A DNA stretch of 64,000 nt from Gonapodya sp. JEL0774. Taxonomy: Eukaryota > Monoblepharomycota > Monoblepharidomycetes > Monoblepharidales > Gonapodyaceae. The stretch covers positions 44,045-108,044 of the forward strand of contig JADIIX010000075.1 of the NCBI GenBank assembly GCA_027604505.1, in the 5' to 3' direction. The notes beneath the pieces were generated by a model that saw nothing but the letters and a program-made list of their open reading frames with translations, was not told where the DNA came from and searched no databases. Of the stretch, positions 20,580 through 31,363 are shown in pieces. Positions within the stretch are counted from its first letter, which is position 1. Each line of letters opens with the position of its first letter. The translations under genes were made by a program, and so were the position numbers.

Positions 20580-23283
20580 TCAGTATTGGAGGCCATTCAC
20601 CTCGGTCGCAATTCCAATTTCCTCCTCGATGTTGCTTCTTCCATCTTTCCCCACAAGAGGTTTGAACCCCTCCACATCAATCCCGGAATCACTTCTTCTC
20701 CTCCCGGCTCGCACAGCACCTGCCTCCCCCTCTGGGGGTGGCCTGGGACCGCCGAAAACAGGAGGAGCCGCCGCCCGCATTGTGGGTGGGGGTGTGGGAG
20801 GCGACACTTGTGCCTCGGGAACAGAAAGTGGTTGAGCCGATGTCACAGCGCCAGCTGTCACAGCGGACCGCATTCTCGACCACCCTTCCGCCACCTCTGA
20901 GTCATGTGGAATCGTCTGCTTTCCGGCAGCTTTCCTCTCCTTCCACCATGCCATATTCCTCTCCAAACAATTTCTCGGCGCCTCCATTCCGTCCCCACAT
21001 GCAGGGGTCACAGCCTCGACCAGCGGCGCGCAGAACATGCCGGCGAATCCAACCTGACAATCCGCCACCGTGGGTTTGGTTCGATCGCAGTGCATCGACA
21101 GCGGTTTCTCGTCACCCCAGAGGGAACGTTCAGCGTCCCCTTGGTTCCAAAACTCTGTTTGCACCATACTAGCCCAACGTGCAGCAAGAGGTAACGGCTT
21201 CGCGGGATTGCCGACGTCTGCAAGCTTAATCACAGATTTTAGAAGGAGGACAGTATCTTCTGATTGCTGCCACCATGGCCAGATCGGTGTTGCTGTGAGG
21301 GAGGTCGAAACCTTGTCATCCGATGTTAGCGCCATCGCCGTCTTGACGCTCTCGGTGACTTGCGCCATCAACTTTGCGTGGAGAGCCAAGTCCGTTGCAA
21401 GCACCAAATCCAAGAACAGCTCCTGCAATGAGGCGAGTTGAGCGGCGGGGAGGTGAGACAGGAACTGTAAGTGAAATGTCCGTCGATGATGGAGTGAAGA
21501 AAAGAACAAAAGACCAATAAACATAAGTTCGGTGCAAATGACAAAACAAGAGCCATGCAGTCTCACTCACATCACCACCACTCTGTTCCAGCAACTTCCA
21601 GCTCCTATGGGCATGGTGTCGCTCCAGCGGGCTCCCTCCCCCCTGTTCCACAAATTGGCGGATCCGCGTGTCGGAGGACCGAATGAGGAAAGCTGCGGTG
21701 CACCCGGGGTGGTCGTAGTCATGGCAAATGGCGGAGAGAAAGAGGGTGAGGAGGTGGAAGGGGGTGAAAGGCAGTGCGGTATCCGTGGGGGTGGGGCTGG
21801 AGTGAGGAAGCTGGGCGGCGGTTTGTGCGGGTGCAGCAGTGACTACAGAAGGTGCGGAAGAGATAGGCGGCTCAGGAACGGGCGATCTGTTCGTGTTCCT
21901 TTGACCTGACGGAGATAAACCAACGTTGGCAAGGACGAAAGGTGGCCTGCTGCCTCCTGAAGCTGAGGAGAGAGAGGGGGAGGAGGACGGCACCGCGAGT
22001 GACGATGCGGTTTGTTTCCGTCGCGCAGAGGAGGCTGAATCGGAATTTTGGAAAGGAGAATGGTCAGAGGACGGTGCTGGAGAGGGGAGGCAGCATGATT
22101 CAAACTGTTGGGTGGAGTGATGGTGAGAGTGATGGTGGGAATGGGAGTAGCTAGAATGAGTGTGTGGCGTGGAAATGGGAGCATATGATTGAGCAGGGAC
22201 TCGAGTCGGGTTTACAGGCAGAGATAAAGTGGATTGTTCAGCAAACGCAGCAGGAGGAGCTACGAAAACAAGAATAGTGGGAGCTTTAACCAAATGAACC
22301 GACAAAACATAAAAGCCGCAGAGCAAGATTTGTGTGCCAAATGCAGAGTTGTTCGCAAGTAACGCCTGTTGGCCCATTATGCTTCCGGTTTCTACATTCC
22401 ACGTTCCCTCACACCGCCAAATCACAGGCTCTCGCTTATTCAACATTCTGCGAGTATGCAGATACAACTATCGCGGGGACAGGGCGAGAAAATAATCTGG
22501 CCACACGCACGCAAAGCAGAGTGTCGTTCACAATCCAGCGTTACTGATCAACTCACCATTCGCTGGTTGTATTTGATGCTTGAACCAGTTCTCCGACGCC
22601 TTTGATGCAATGAAGTCGCAATTGTGCAGAACGTCTGCAGCGTGGAGATGATTGTGATAAGGGTTCTCCCCGTAGCCCCGCTCGACGCGATCCAAAAACA
22701 AGGCGAACTTTGCAATTGGGATATCAAACGCTGCGAACAAGTCGTGTTTGAGGAATACGTGCATGGCTAGTGCGGAGAGGGCGTGGTTGTTCGAGATTCG
22801 GGCTAGTGCGAAAATGTCGAAGTCCCACGATTGTTCCGAAGCAATTAAAAATCGCGCCAAATTAGCAGGGCTGCGGTGAGCAAGATGAGGTAGCAGGGCA
22901 AGTGAGGCGGAGAGAGTGGTGACGTCAACAGAGGGAGGAGCAAGTAATGATGCGTTTGACGATGGCCGCGAGTCTGAGAAAGTTCGATGTGTTGAATGCG
23001 GGTGATGGTGTTTCGGACTCGGAGCAAGTAGATGCGATCTTGTCTGTTGTTGTGTGTGTGATGATGGCATGGTGTGGGAAAGTACGGGATTTGGCGTGGA
23101 ATTGGGCTTCATTCTGCCGCCCATACCACCAATATTGGTCGAGTCGTTCCCCAATGACACCGACACCTGGGCGCCCTTGAAATTCTGCGCTCCTTTATGA
23201 ATATTTTGTCGTTGATGGCTTTGATGGCCGTGCTGCCCCTCTCCAATCGCTCTCGTATCAGAGTCCGAGCGAGTCTCAAGCAT
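20580..23283 (-). CDS. PDE2: 3',5'-cyclic nucleotide phosphodiesterase, class I
   Basis: A cytosolic enzyme that hydrolyses cAMP (possibly cGMP) in the PKA signalling pathway. The first exon (23283-about 22550) has a His/Ser-rich leader, then AMHVFLKHDLFAAFDIP and the metal-binding signature YHNHLHAADVLHNCDF. The next exon carries a long Ser/Pro/His linker and SAICHDYDHPGCTAAFLI, the HDxxHPG metal motif. The third has TESVKTAMALTSDDK, SVIKLADVGNPAKPL (metal-ligand Asp), FWNQGDAERSLWGDEKPLSM and QVGFAGMFCAPLVEA, all hallmarks of the catalytic domain. It ends at TGA 20580 with NGLQY. The same frame stays open for about 100 codons beyond that stop. The insert between the two metal motifs is unusually long, about 150 residues of low complexity. 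Confidence 0.9.
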
Positions 23284-24675
23284 GTTACTTCTCTGTTACT
23301 GTTCCGATAACCGATTTATGACAGCTTGCTCTTCTCTTCCTTAAATTTCAAACCGACCCGTATGCAGAGTTTTCGAGGCTGATGTCAGGAATGCTACGAC
23401 TTTCTCTGACCCGGAGAAGATAACACCTTCGGGACGATCGCTTTGAGTTCGTTGAGCCGTTTCGTCTTCAAATAAAGCGTTCTGTGTCCCGTCTCCGCCG
23501 ATCAATCAGCTTCCGGTGAGCGTTCGCAAGCTTTTGGTTTGTTTTGAGAGTACAAAAGTCTAACATGTGGGGAACCCGCTGACTTTGGTGGAAACCCGCC
23601 CCTCTCGCTCTCCATGTCAGGACCAACGCCCTCAAATTTGGGTGTAACCTGCAAGGCGACATATTAACAATGTAGACCCCATTCCCTTCATTTATACAGA
23701 CTATTGGTCTCCGCAAGATATCTATCTCCGTTCCCGCTCGCCTTTTTTTTTTGCTTTTACACCATAGTCTTTCACCCTTATAATCGCGTTTTATACGAGC
23801 ATCGACCAGCAGAAAATGCGACATCACCGGTGACATTCGAGGCTGGAAAGCGCAAGTGGCGCCTGGGGCACGCTAAAGGACGTTCTCCCTTTGAACTTTT
23901 CACTTGCATGTGAGGGAGCCAAATCACTCGCCATCACATGCTGAATTGAATGGCCACTACATTGACAGTTTATCCAGCAGCTGGATTAAGTTGTGTGGTC
24001 TACAGACACACGCGGAACAATTTCGGAAATCGGAAATGAAGGAGGGTTTTATGTGCTGGTTGTAATCGGCTTGTAACTTGTGACAGGCGGCCATGCCAGT
24101 TCCCACACAACTGATGTGGGATTTGCGATGATTTTCCTAGGATTTTCCATGTATATCCTTCCTTTAGCTGGTAAAACTCACCGAGTGATCACATCCTCTA
24201 CGACCTGCTTCTGTTGTCTCCCAAAGCCAATCTCAAATCCCACGTCAACCCCGTAGCGAGTACTGTTAGAATTGGCTCCCTACCCTAGTTCCCTATTTCT
24301 TTGCGATGTAACTTTTACTGCTGTCCGATTCGGTAACACCCCAGTGACCGACGAGCTTGGGTATCATAGTATGTAAAAGCTCAAACCGCACAGCTCCGCC
24401 TCCCCTAACCACCAATATACCTCAAAGAAGTGCAAGAACGACCAAATTATAAGTCAAACCGCCCGATCTCCGTCTGGATAAACGGCCGATTTGATTCAAG
24501 GGGCACGCGTGCCCTCTCCAACAGAACATGTTGTCTAACGTCTTGTTCATCGTGTGCGCAACTAACTCAAAAACAATCGCCAAAATTCTTCAGAGACAGT
24601 TTGGAGTTGATTATTTTGCGGGAGAGAATTTGGACTTCGGTCATGATCGGAAGCAATCCGGTCCGTTTCCGAGCG
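23284..24675. other. Intergenic; possible short exon 23511-23666 (minus)
   Basis: Mostly stop-rich sequence. On the minus strand an acceptor (ttgcag) at about 23667 opens a 50-codon frame, VTPKFEGVGPDMESERGGF and onward, ending at TGA 23511-23513. An upstream exon could include MSHFLLVDARIKRDYK near 23815. I do not recognise it. It may be a small gene or chance. The region also holds promoter sequence for the thioesterase. Confidence 0.3.
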
Positions 24676-24800
24676 GAAACCTCGACAGTTGAATTTCGCT
24701 CGCTCACACACTTTTGATTCAACGCTAACCCTTTTCTTTTGCTACTTTTCTCTAATCAACAGCCTCCCATCGGCTTGTCGTTCCTGTTGTTTCTGCCATT

Positions 24801-26131
24801 ATGTCTGCCTTGCCAGACCCTGTCCCTGCGGAGTTTACACTTTCTCTGGATGACGCCACGAAACTCACAAAGATTGGACCCGGTAAATTCTCAGGAGAAT
24901 TCGTGCGGGAGTGGGACCGATGGGACGGTAACGCCCAGGGCGGATACATCAAGGCGTACATCACGAAAGCGCTCATAACTGCGGCTGGGAACTACCCGCA
25001 TCCAGTGCAAATCTCAACAGATTATCTAGATGTCGTAAAGGTGATTGTTTGCAGGCTCTCGGAGCTCCGATTCGAGAGCACTTCTGTTCGTTTTGACGGT
25101 TCGGGCATCAAACTCTTCATTCCAGATTGGTGTCCCAACTGTTTTTGAGATTGAGATGCTCCGATCCGGAAAACGTTTCGCCTACCTCCGAGGCACCGTT
25201 TCTCAACACGGCAAACTCTTAATTGCAACATCTGGCGTGCTTGCATCTGCTATTGTCGACGTCCAGGATAGAGCCCCCGTTGCGGATATTGGTACCGCAT
25301 TATTTAGATCAGCGCCTGGAGTGGACGTGATTCCCGAGCCGGAAGATTGCCCTCCATTCGATCAATCGGTGCTTATGGGACGGGAGCGAGCTGGAGGGAT
25401 TAACATCATTGCAGCGTCCCCTCGCCCCCTCATGTTCCACAATCTGTGATTATATTGCTTCTATTATCCGTCTGCATGGTACTGATGTCCAACGCACAAT
25501 CTCGCTCGTTCTAGACGACGTAACGTGTCCCCACTCCACCGTGACGATTTCCTCAGTTGGCGGAACGCCCGTGACGAAAGTGAATCTGCAAATAAACCCT
25601 ATTCTGGTCCTGGTCGTGCAGATGGTACCGATCGTGAAACATGGGGCTGGGCATGGCTCGCGTGAGTGTTGAAGAGTGTCTTGCTCCGCTCTCCAGTTGG
25701 ACCCTTCGCTTAACGTCAGTTTTCTTGAAATTCTTAGCAATGAACGCCCTCAGGACGCCCTTTCCTGTGCACTCTGGGCCGACAATTTTCCGCCGCTAAC
25801 TCTCCAAACCTGGCGTGGGCCCGACCCAAATGCACTTTCCCCAGTACGATCCCCCGGGTGGACAACACTGAGTCTATCTATACACTGGGTTCGCGCAGTC
25901 CCCGAGACGAACGGCGCCTACTTTCTTCTTCGCTCCACACTCGAATCGTGCACTCCCGCCGGGCGGGCGCTCATCGAAACAACCGTATTTGACCGCCAAC
26001 GGAGACTGGTGTGCGTTGCCAGGCAGGTAGCTCTGTTGGTGCATAGGGATTGGGAGAAGTTTCAGAGACGCAACAGCAATGTGGATTTGGAGTTGGGTGA
26101 ACGAGTACGAAAATTGTCCGCCAAAATGTGA
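24801..26131 (+). CDS. Thioesterase-like superfamily protein (4HBT_3 type), intact copy
   Basis: A double hot-dog acyl-CoA thioesterase-like protein, expected to cleave acyl-CoA or another acyl thioester. It starts at ATG 24801 (MSALPDPVPAEFTLSLDDAT). Exon 1 has FSGEFVREWDRWDGNAQGGY-IKAYITKAL and HPVQISTDYLDVV, the typical first hot-dog. After an intron, GVPTVFEIEMLRSGKRFAYL-RGTVSQHGKLL gives the repeated-strand part, then DRAPVADIG and PEPEDCPPFDQ. Later exons encode the second hot-dog (NERPQDALSCALWADNFPPL, LSIHWVRAVPE, LIETTVFDRQRRLVCVARQV), ending at TGA 26131. Intron borders inside 25036-25130 and 25445-25715 are approximate. No frame lesion was found, unlike its duplicate. Confidence 0.78.
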
Positions 26132-26542
26132 TCCGAATTGGCGAACAACATTGACTTACAATGATTGAGAGAACCATTACAACTACAAATTACGCCAGGG
26201 TATAGACTTTTATCGTACAATTCATGTTATAGCGATGGGGCCTTGTAGGCCCCTCCGCGTTCCCCCTCTCTGATCCTCGTTCTCATGGGTTATTGGATAT
26301 GCAGAGAAGACAAAAATAGTTCTTTCTCGACAAGCAGCGTTGGCGTTGGTTGGGAGTGATACAATGTGCTTCTACAATTACGTAAGTTACATTCGCCCAA
26401 CGAATGCATGTACTGTGTGCATGCACTTCTACACATTACTATTTAGTGTACATGGTACTCCAAATCTACAAAGTGTCCTTGTCGGCATCTACACAACCCC
26501 GCTCTGGTGTACATACAGAAGCAATTCTAAGCAAATACATGT
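26132..26542. other. Thioesterase 3' flank
   Basis: Non-coding sequence, shared almost base for base with 32905-33308 in unit 2. No gene was seen. Confidence 0.5.
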
Positions 26543-27605
26543 CCGAATAGACAGGGCGCTTGCACCATAAGTTGTCTAATTAGATCAAAGGGTCAGTCAG
26601 TTCGGTGTGGTGCTTGTGGGTGTGCAAACCACCTCAAAACGTACACCACGGCTTTAACGCCTCTGCAGTTTTCTTGTCCTGCACAATATCTTCGCAGCGC
26701 TTCCGGATCCTGTTCATCCAACGGAAGTCCGCAAGTTGCATCAATTCGGCTGGGCTGAGCTCTGGGTGTTCGCCAGTCTTGGCTTGGTGCTTCGCAAGTT
26801 CGAACCACCCTCTGAAGGATCGAGTGAACCCATCATCTAATTCAATGTCCGGGTCGCCACCAGCACCACCGAGTTGGAATGCCCAGTCCTATACGTAATG
26901 CGATGCTGTCACTCGTCTGCGCAGCGCCGGAAAATCATGGTACACTCACCCGCTTGGCTTGCCAGTTTGGCTCCAATGATTTCCACCACTCGGGGTCAGT
27001 GGGAGTGTTGTCTCGTACGTCTACGGCAGAAGGTGTACGTTGGAATACATAGAGTTTCTTGCAGCTATGCACAAGAGAAGTGTTCGATTAGAACCGGAGC
27101 ATGGACACAACCGCCGCAAGATGCTTGCCTCTGTCCCAAGTAAGGAATACACTGGATTCCAGTCGCACCAGTTCCAATGATTGCGACTCATTTGTCATTG
27201 AGGCCCGTCATGTTGTAATCGCCGTTCGCACTGTACGTCGATTGAATGAGATAATGCATGCACATTGTGGTGCGCACAGCATTTACACTCACTTGCCACC
27301 TGTGTAGCTGTAATCCCATCGTGTGGTGTGGAACTCCTTACCCTTGAAGGTCTCAATACCCTCCACGTCGGGCAAATGTGGGTGGCTTCAACCAGATTTG
27401 AGGTGCCTTATCGGGTCACAAACATTGATGAGCGTCAACACTCATTTAATAGGTCCGCCGCATGTACCCAGGTACTTGGTAGTTATTTTGTCGTTGTGCT
27501 CTGTGGTGCAGCGCCAAACTTTTGTCATCATCATCCCACGCGAACTCCTTCAACGCTGTCGAGAAAATGGCGTGGTCATAGAGACCGAAGTGGCGGCCCT
27601 GGATC
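26543..27605 (-). pseudogene. BVMO fragment (copy of 34268-35347)
   Basis: The minus strand contains middle exons of the monooxygenase found complete at 33303-36228, including [20 protein letters not shown] and [20 protein letters not shown]. The C-terminal exons are absent because of the deletion joint at about 26542. The N-terminal exons with the FAD-binding GxGxxG motif are absent beyond 27605. It can encode neither FAD domain nor C-terminus and is a relic. Confidence 0.85.
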
Positions 27606-28051
27606 AACCCAACCTACCACTCAATCATATCTGCCCCCCTCGCCATACCGATCGATGATAGTGTAAGGTATCCAACGGATCCGGCGATGAAAATGTCGAG
27701 AGAACGTTAGCAGCAGAACGCCGCGTATGAATACGGGAGCGGCGTATGGCCTGGGGGGTGATGGCGGAAAGGAGGGTAGGGGTTCCGTTCAGGCATGGAA
27801 ATATGAGCACGTCATCTTACATTTCAGACAGGATAGTAAAGAACCATTGGACTGAATGTAGCTCCTTATCAAATATAAGATGACGTGCAAATGATTCATC
27901 TTTACTACCCTGTCTGAAATGTGTCAATAGGATGAACCTACCGTGGGGTTAAACGTGCCAGAAAGGTCAGTGCAAAGTTCTTTTCAATCAGTAACCAGGT
28001 TTTTTTTGTGTGTCAACAGATTCATTTATATGTGTGTATAGGTACAGTTGT
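27606..28051. other. Spacer with interleaved inverted repeats
   Basis: There is no coding frame. It contains two pairs of inverted repeats at 27807-27922 whose arms alternate (A, B, A', B'); see the repeat entry. Confidence 0.5.
27807..27922. repeat. Two interleaved inverted repeats
   Basis: Arm A 27807-27819 (GCACGTCATCTTA) is the reverse complement of 27876-27888. Arm B 27819-27842 is the reverse complement of 27899-27922 with one mismatch over 24 bases (core TCAGACAGG / CCCTGTCTGA). The order A-B-A'-B' is not a simple hairpin. It could be a rearranged foldback transposon end or a pseudoknot-capable transcript. Confidence 0.7.
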
Positions 28052-30837
28052 TTATTTGTAAACAGGTTCGTACGCGATGTCTAACATTGAAACCTCGGGT
28101 GGGGAGGGTACGATCCACTTGGGCTTACCCGCATCGCGAGGAGTTTGAATGAAGTGCGAGTAGATTGGGTACAAAAGCATCTTCTCGAACTCTCGGGGAG
28201 AATTGACCGTTGGGAACCACAGACGTGTGGTATAAGACTTGTCCGGTCTATAGGTTTTATAATATGTGTTAACGGGTCCCATCGTAATCCTGGGCAGAGG
28301 AACTCGTTATTATTCTGAAGGATGTTACTCGTGCCGAATTCAAACTCACGGGCGACCTTTAACTCTCTCGTCAAGACCCTTTATCCACCACTCGATTGCT
28401 TCCCTGCTTGGCTCAATGGACTTTAAGTTTTGAGAAATGGCATGCCGAACGCTGGTTGACACACAACACAGAACAGCAATTAGTAAAAAGTTCAGGGAAA
28501 ATGTCTGTCAATGGTCCAACATACATTCTGATCGTAAAATCGACGTGCATCTCTATGACTTCGATGAGTGAAACCCTGAGCGAATGAATGTCACCAGTAT
28601 GCTCCAGCTGACCACTAAGCGGGAACTCACATGGCGAATCCAGTCGGGGATACAGGTGCGAAAAAGTTAGGGAAACCCTCGAACATTTCACCAAAATAGT
28701 TCCTGTATACAGTAATGGTGGATGAGCAACCGTACGCTAAATTACCAGTTGTCGGAGCTCACCAGTGACCCAGTTGACTCAGGTCAACAGTGGGTGGTCC
28801 GTTCGAGTTGGGGGTTATTTTAATGTTCATGGCCGAAGCACCAAAGTCCGCTCCATTCCGACCTGTGAAAGGTGTCATACCCCTCTTGTTACCCTCCGCA
28901 GCCCAACCAGTTCCGTCTTTGTTGGAAGTGGCGGGCGACGTCATTGTCAGTGCTAGAGTGACTTCGAACAGAACTCACTCAAAACCTACAGATAATGATA
29001 TCGAAGTCCCGTTGAGTCTCCGGTGCAGTGGGGTTGGGAACCTAATGTGTATTAGCGCTAAAGTCAGGTGAAGAACTATTGATGAGAGGGCAGTTGGGGT
29101 CTCACAAGATCTCGCGCATTCTGAGCCGCTGTAAGAATTCCTTTCTCGTTGATACGAACAATGCGGTCTTGAACGACTTCAACATTTGGTTTCACGAGAG
29201 ATGGGTAGAACTGTGGGGCGACCGGCTTAGTCACAAGTACGGATAACATGCTTTGTACACATACCTCGTCATGGAACGTGACCCTCCGACCCCAGGGACG
29301 GTAATCTGGCCACAATATATTTCTAAGTCGTTCATCCTTGATATTGTCATAGAGGTTAGCCTTGGATTCCGCGAGGAAGCTGTTATTTTGCACATTGTTG
29401 AGACCAGAATTCACAGCTCCAATCATACATAGTTTACTCACACTTGCTGCTCATCAGACCCATCCACACATGCCGCATTGATCCAAAGTTTAAAGAATTT
29501 CTCCTCATATTCCGCTCGGAATTTTCGCAATTCCTCTGGGTGTGTCCTCCAAAGCTTCTTCTGCTCCTCCGAGAAAGTGGCGTTTGGCCGGTGCATGACA
29601 TGGTTCGGTGTTCGATGGAACACGGACAGGTGGGAGGCGAGCGGTTGGAGCTGAGGGACAAGTTGAACGGCCCTTTCGGAGAGCAATATTGAGTTTGGGA
29701 ATCACCGCAGTATCGTAAAACAACACTCACGCTGCTGCACATCCGATAAGTGCAACCTTCTTTCCTTTAACCAATTCCAGACCGTTCGTAGGCCACCTGG
29801 TTAGCAACGGTGTGAAGGTTAATTCGTTTATGATAACAGGCATCAGCCACTGCCGAACCTCATGCTGTAAAGAATTGCAACGTCAGATGTTTTCTAATCG
29901 TGAGAACAAAATATAGTGTGTACCTATGCCAAGTGAGTCCTTTGAATGTCTTTTCCTTAGCTCCAGGAATCTCTGGCATTCCAGGAGCACCTGTGGTTTT
30001 CTGAGTGTTGTAGAGGAATTCACATTCAAAGCTATCCTCCTGTAGAGCCTCTAGTTGAGCGGAATAGACACTAAGAGGATCTGAGAGAACCGCCCATTCT
30101 GGAAGATCGAGTCCATCCGCGTTTTTTTGTTCTTTGGTAACAGGTGGCAACTTCGATAGGTCTTTGTAGTAGACTTTCCAGACACCCTTCTCGTCGTCCC
30201 AAACTCCCCGAGTGGCAACGCAGTTCATACGGTAGTGTTTCCTGACATCAAAGCGATCGGCAACGTCAACGATGTACTTGAGAAGTTCGTCGCGACCAGG
30301 GTAAGGAACGCTCCAGTTCGGGTTCAAGGCAAACGAAAACTAAAACAGAACAATGTAGTTGGCGACAAGACACTCTGACGCTATATTACTCAAGTCAGGG
30401 CACTTACCGAATAAAGATGGGCTGGAATGTCACATGACAATCCCGGGTAAGAGTTTTCGACTAGAGGAACTCTCGGTGAGAAGACGCGTAACCCCAACCT
30501 GTTGGTAAGAGAACGCCAGTACTCACACCATGTTCCTCCGAATTCTAAATACATCAGGATTAGATATGCAGTCAAGTGGGATGTAGTCAGTTGAGATTCA
30601 AAGGAATGTGAGACTCATCAAGATTTACTCACCAGGGTACCGTTCGATCGCGATGAGATTCTTTGAACCGAGCTTCTCACGTAGAAAGAGGGTGGCTACA
30701 ATACCCGTAATACCACCTCCGACTAAAGTTAAGAGAGTATTTAGAGAGAATTCTCGTTCAACTGCTGCTCCCTACACTCGAAGGCGACAGGACTTACCGA
30801 TGCCAATCCGAGGCTCGACGCGACTATCCGATGACAT
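28052..30837 (-). CDS. Flavin-containing / Baeyer-Villiger-type monooxygenase A
   Basis: A FAD- and NADPH-dependent monooxygenase. It starts at ATG 30837 (MSSDSRVEPRIGI). The next exon completes the FAD-binding GGGITG motif (GGGITGIVATLFLREKLGS). FGGTW, then LRVFSPRVPLVENSYPGLSC and IPAHLYS follow, matching the family N-terminal domain. NPNWSVPYPGRDELLKYIVD is next. A second Rossmann motif, GKKVALIGCAAA, carries NADPH binding, although the usual G-x-G-x-x-G is altered to G-C-A-A-A. Further exons read VFHRTPNHVMHRPN, then FEKMLLYPIYSHFIQTPRD and end at TAA 28052. It differs from the duplicated BVMO B and is not part of the repeat unit. No lesions were seen, but many short exons are approximate. 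Confidence 0.82.
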
Positions 30838-31237
30838 GATGACAGTAGTTGTAAGTGAGAATTCGAGCCCGAACTGTGATTACCAGCAACGAGATTGCTC
30901 ACTTCGAAATGGTTTGGTGTTTTAATTCGATGAGGGAGCGGCAGAACGGAAGCGCATAAGCAGTGCATAAGCGAGGCGCCAGAACTATCTTCTTCCGGGG
31001 TTGGGTGTGATTAGAAAAGCGGGGGGTTAGGGGGTCGGGGGAAGAGAATTTCTTGGGTCGGGGTAAAGGATTCTCCTGTCACCCATGGGGAGCGGAGAGA
31101 CCAACAGCTCCCTCTCCCACCTATACCGAATGCCGGGCGAATCACTATACCCGTCAAACGTACCTATGTTCACGATAGTCCGTGTCGTTTTATATCCCTA
31201 TCCATTGGAGTGTAGCTGCTAGGACGTGCGAGGATTG
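30838..31237. other. Intergenic, promoter side of BVMO A
   Basis: About 400 bp between BVMO A and duplication unit 2. It includes a G-rich run at 31019-31060 (GGGGGGTTAGGGGGTCGGGG) with at least four G-runs. No gene was seen. Confidence 0.4.
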
Positions 31238-31363
31238 GAAACCTCGACAGTTGAGTTTCGCTCGCTCACACACTTTTGATTCAACGCCAACCCTTTGCTT
31301 TTGCTACTTTTCTCTAATCAGCAGTCTCCCATCTGCTTGTCGTTCCTGTTGTATGTGATATTA

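Larger units (their letters stand above)
24676..27605. repeat. Direct duplication, unit 1
   Basis: This segment is near-identical to 31238-35347 in the same orientation. It starts at the shared bases AAACCTCGACAGTTGA (24677; 31239 in unit 2) and ends after GCCCTGGAT (about 27603; about 35346). Relative to unit 2 it lacks the 218-bp MITE. It also lacks about 960 bp, because at about 26542 it jumps from the sequence matching 33308 to that matching 34268. It contains an intact thioesterase and a double-truncated BVMO copy. Confidence 0.9.

Noticed and set aside
26800-26815. GTTCGAACC-like box resembling a tRNA T-loop
   Set aside because: It lies inside BVMO coding sequence; no acceptor stem or A box at the right distance. 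No tRNA gene was found anywhere in the window.
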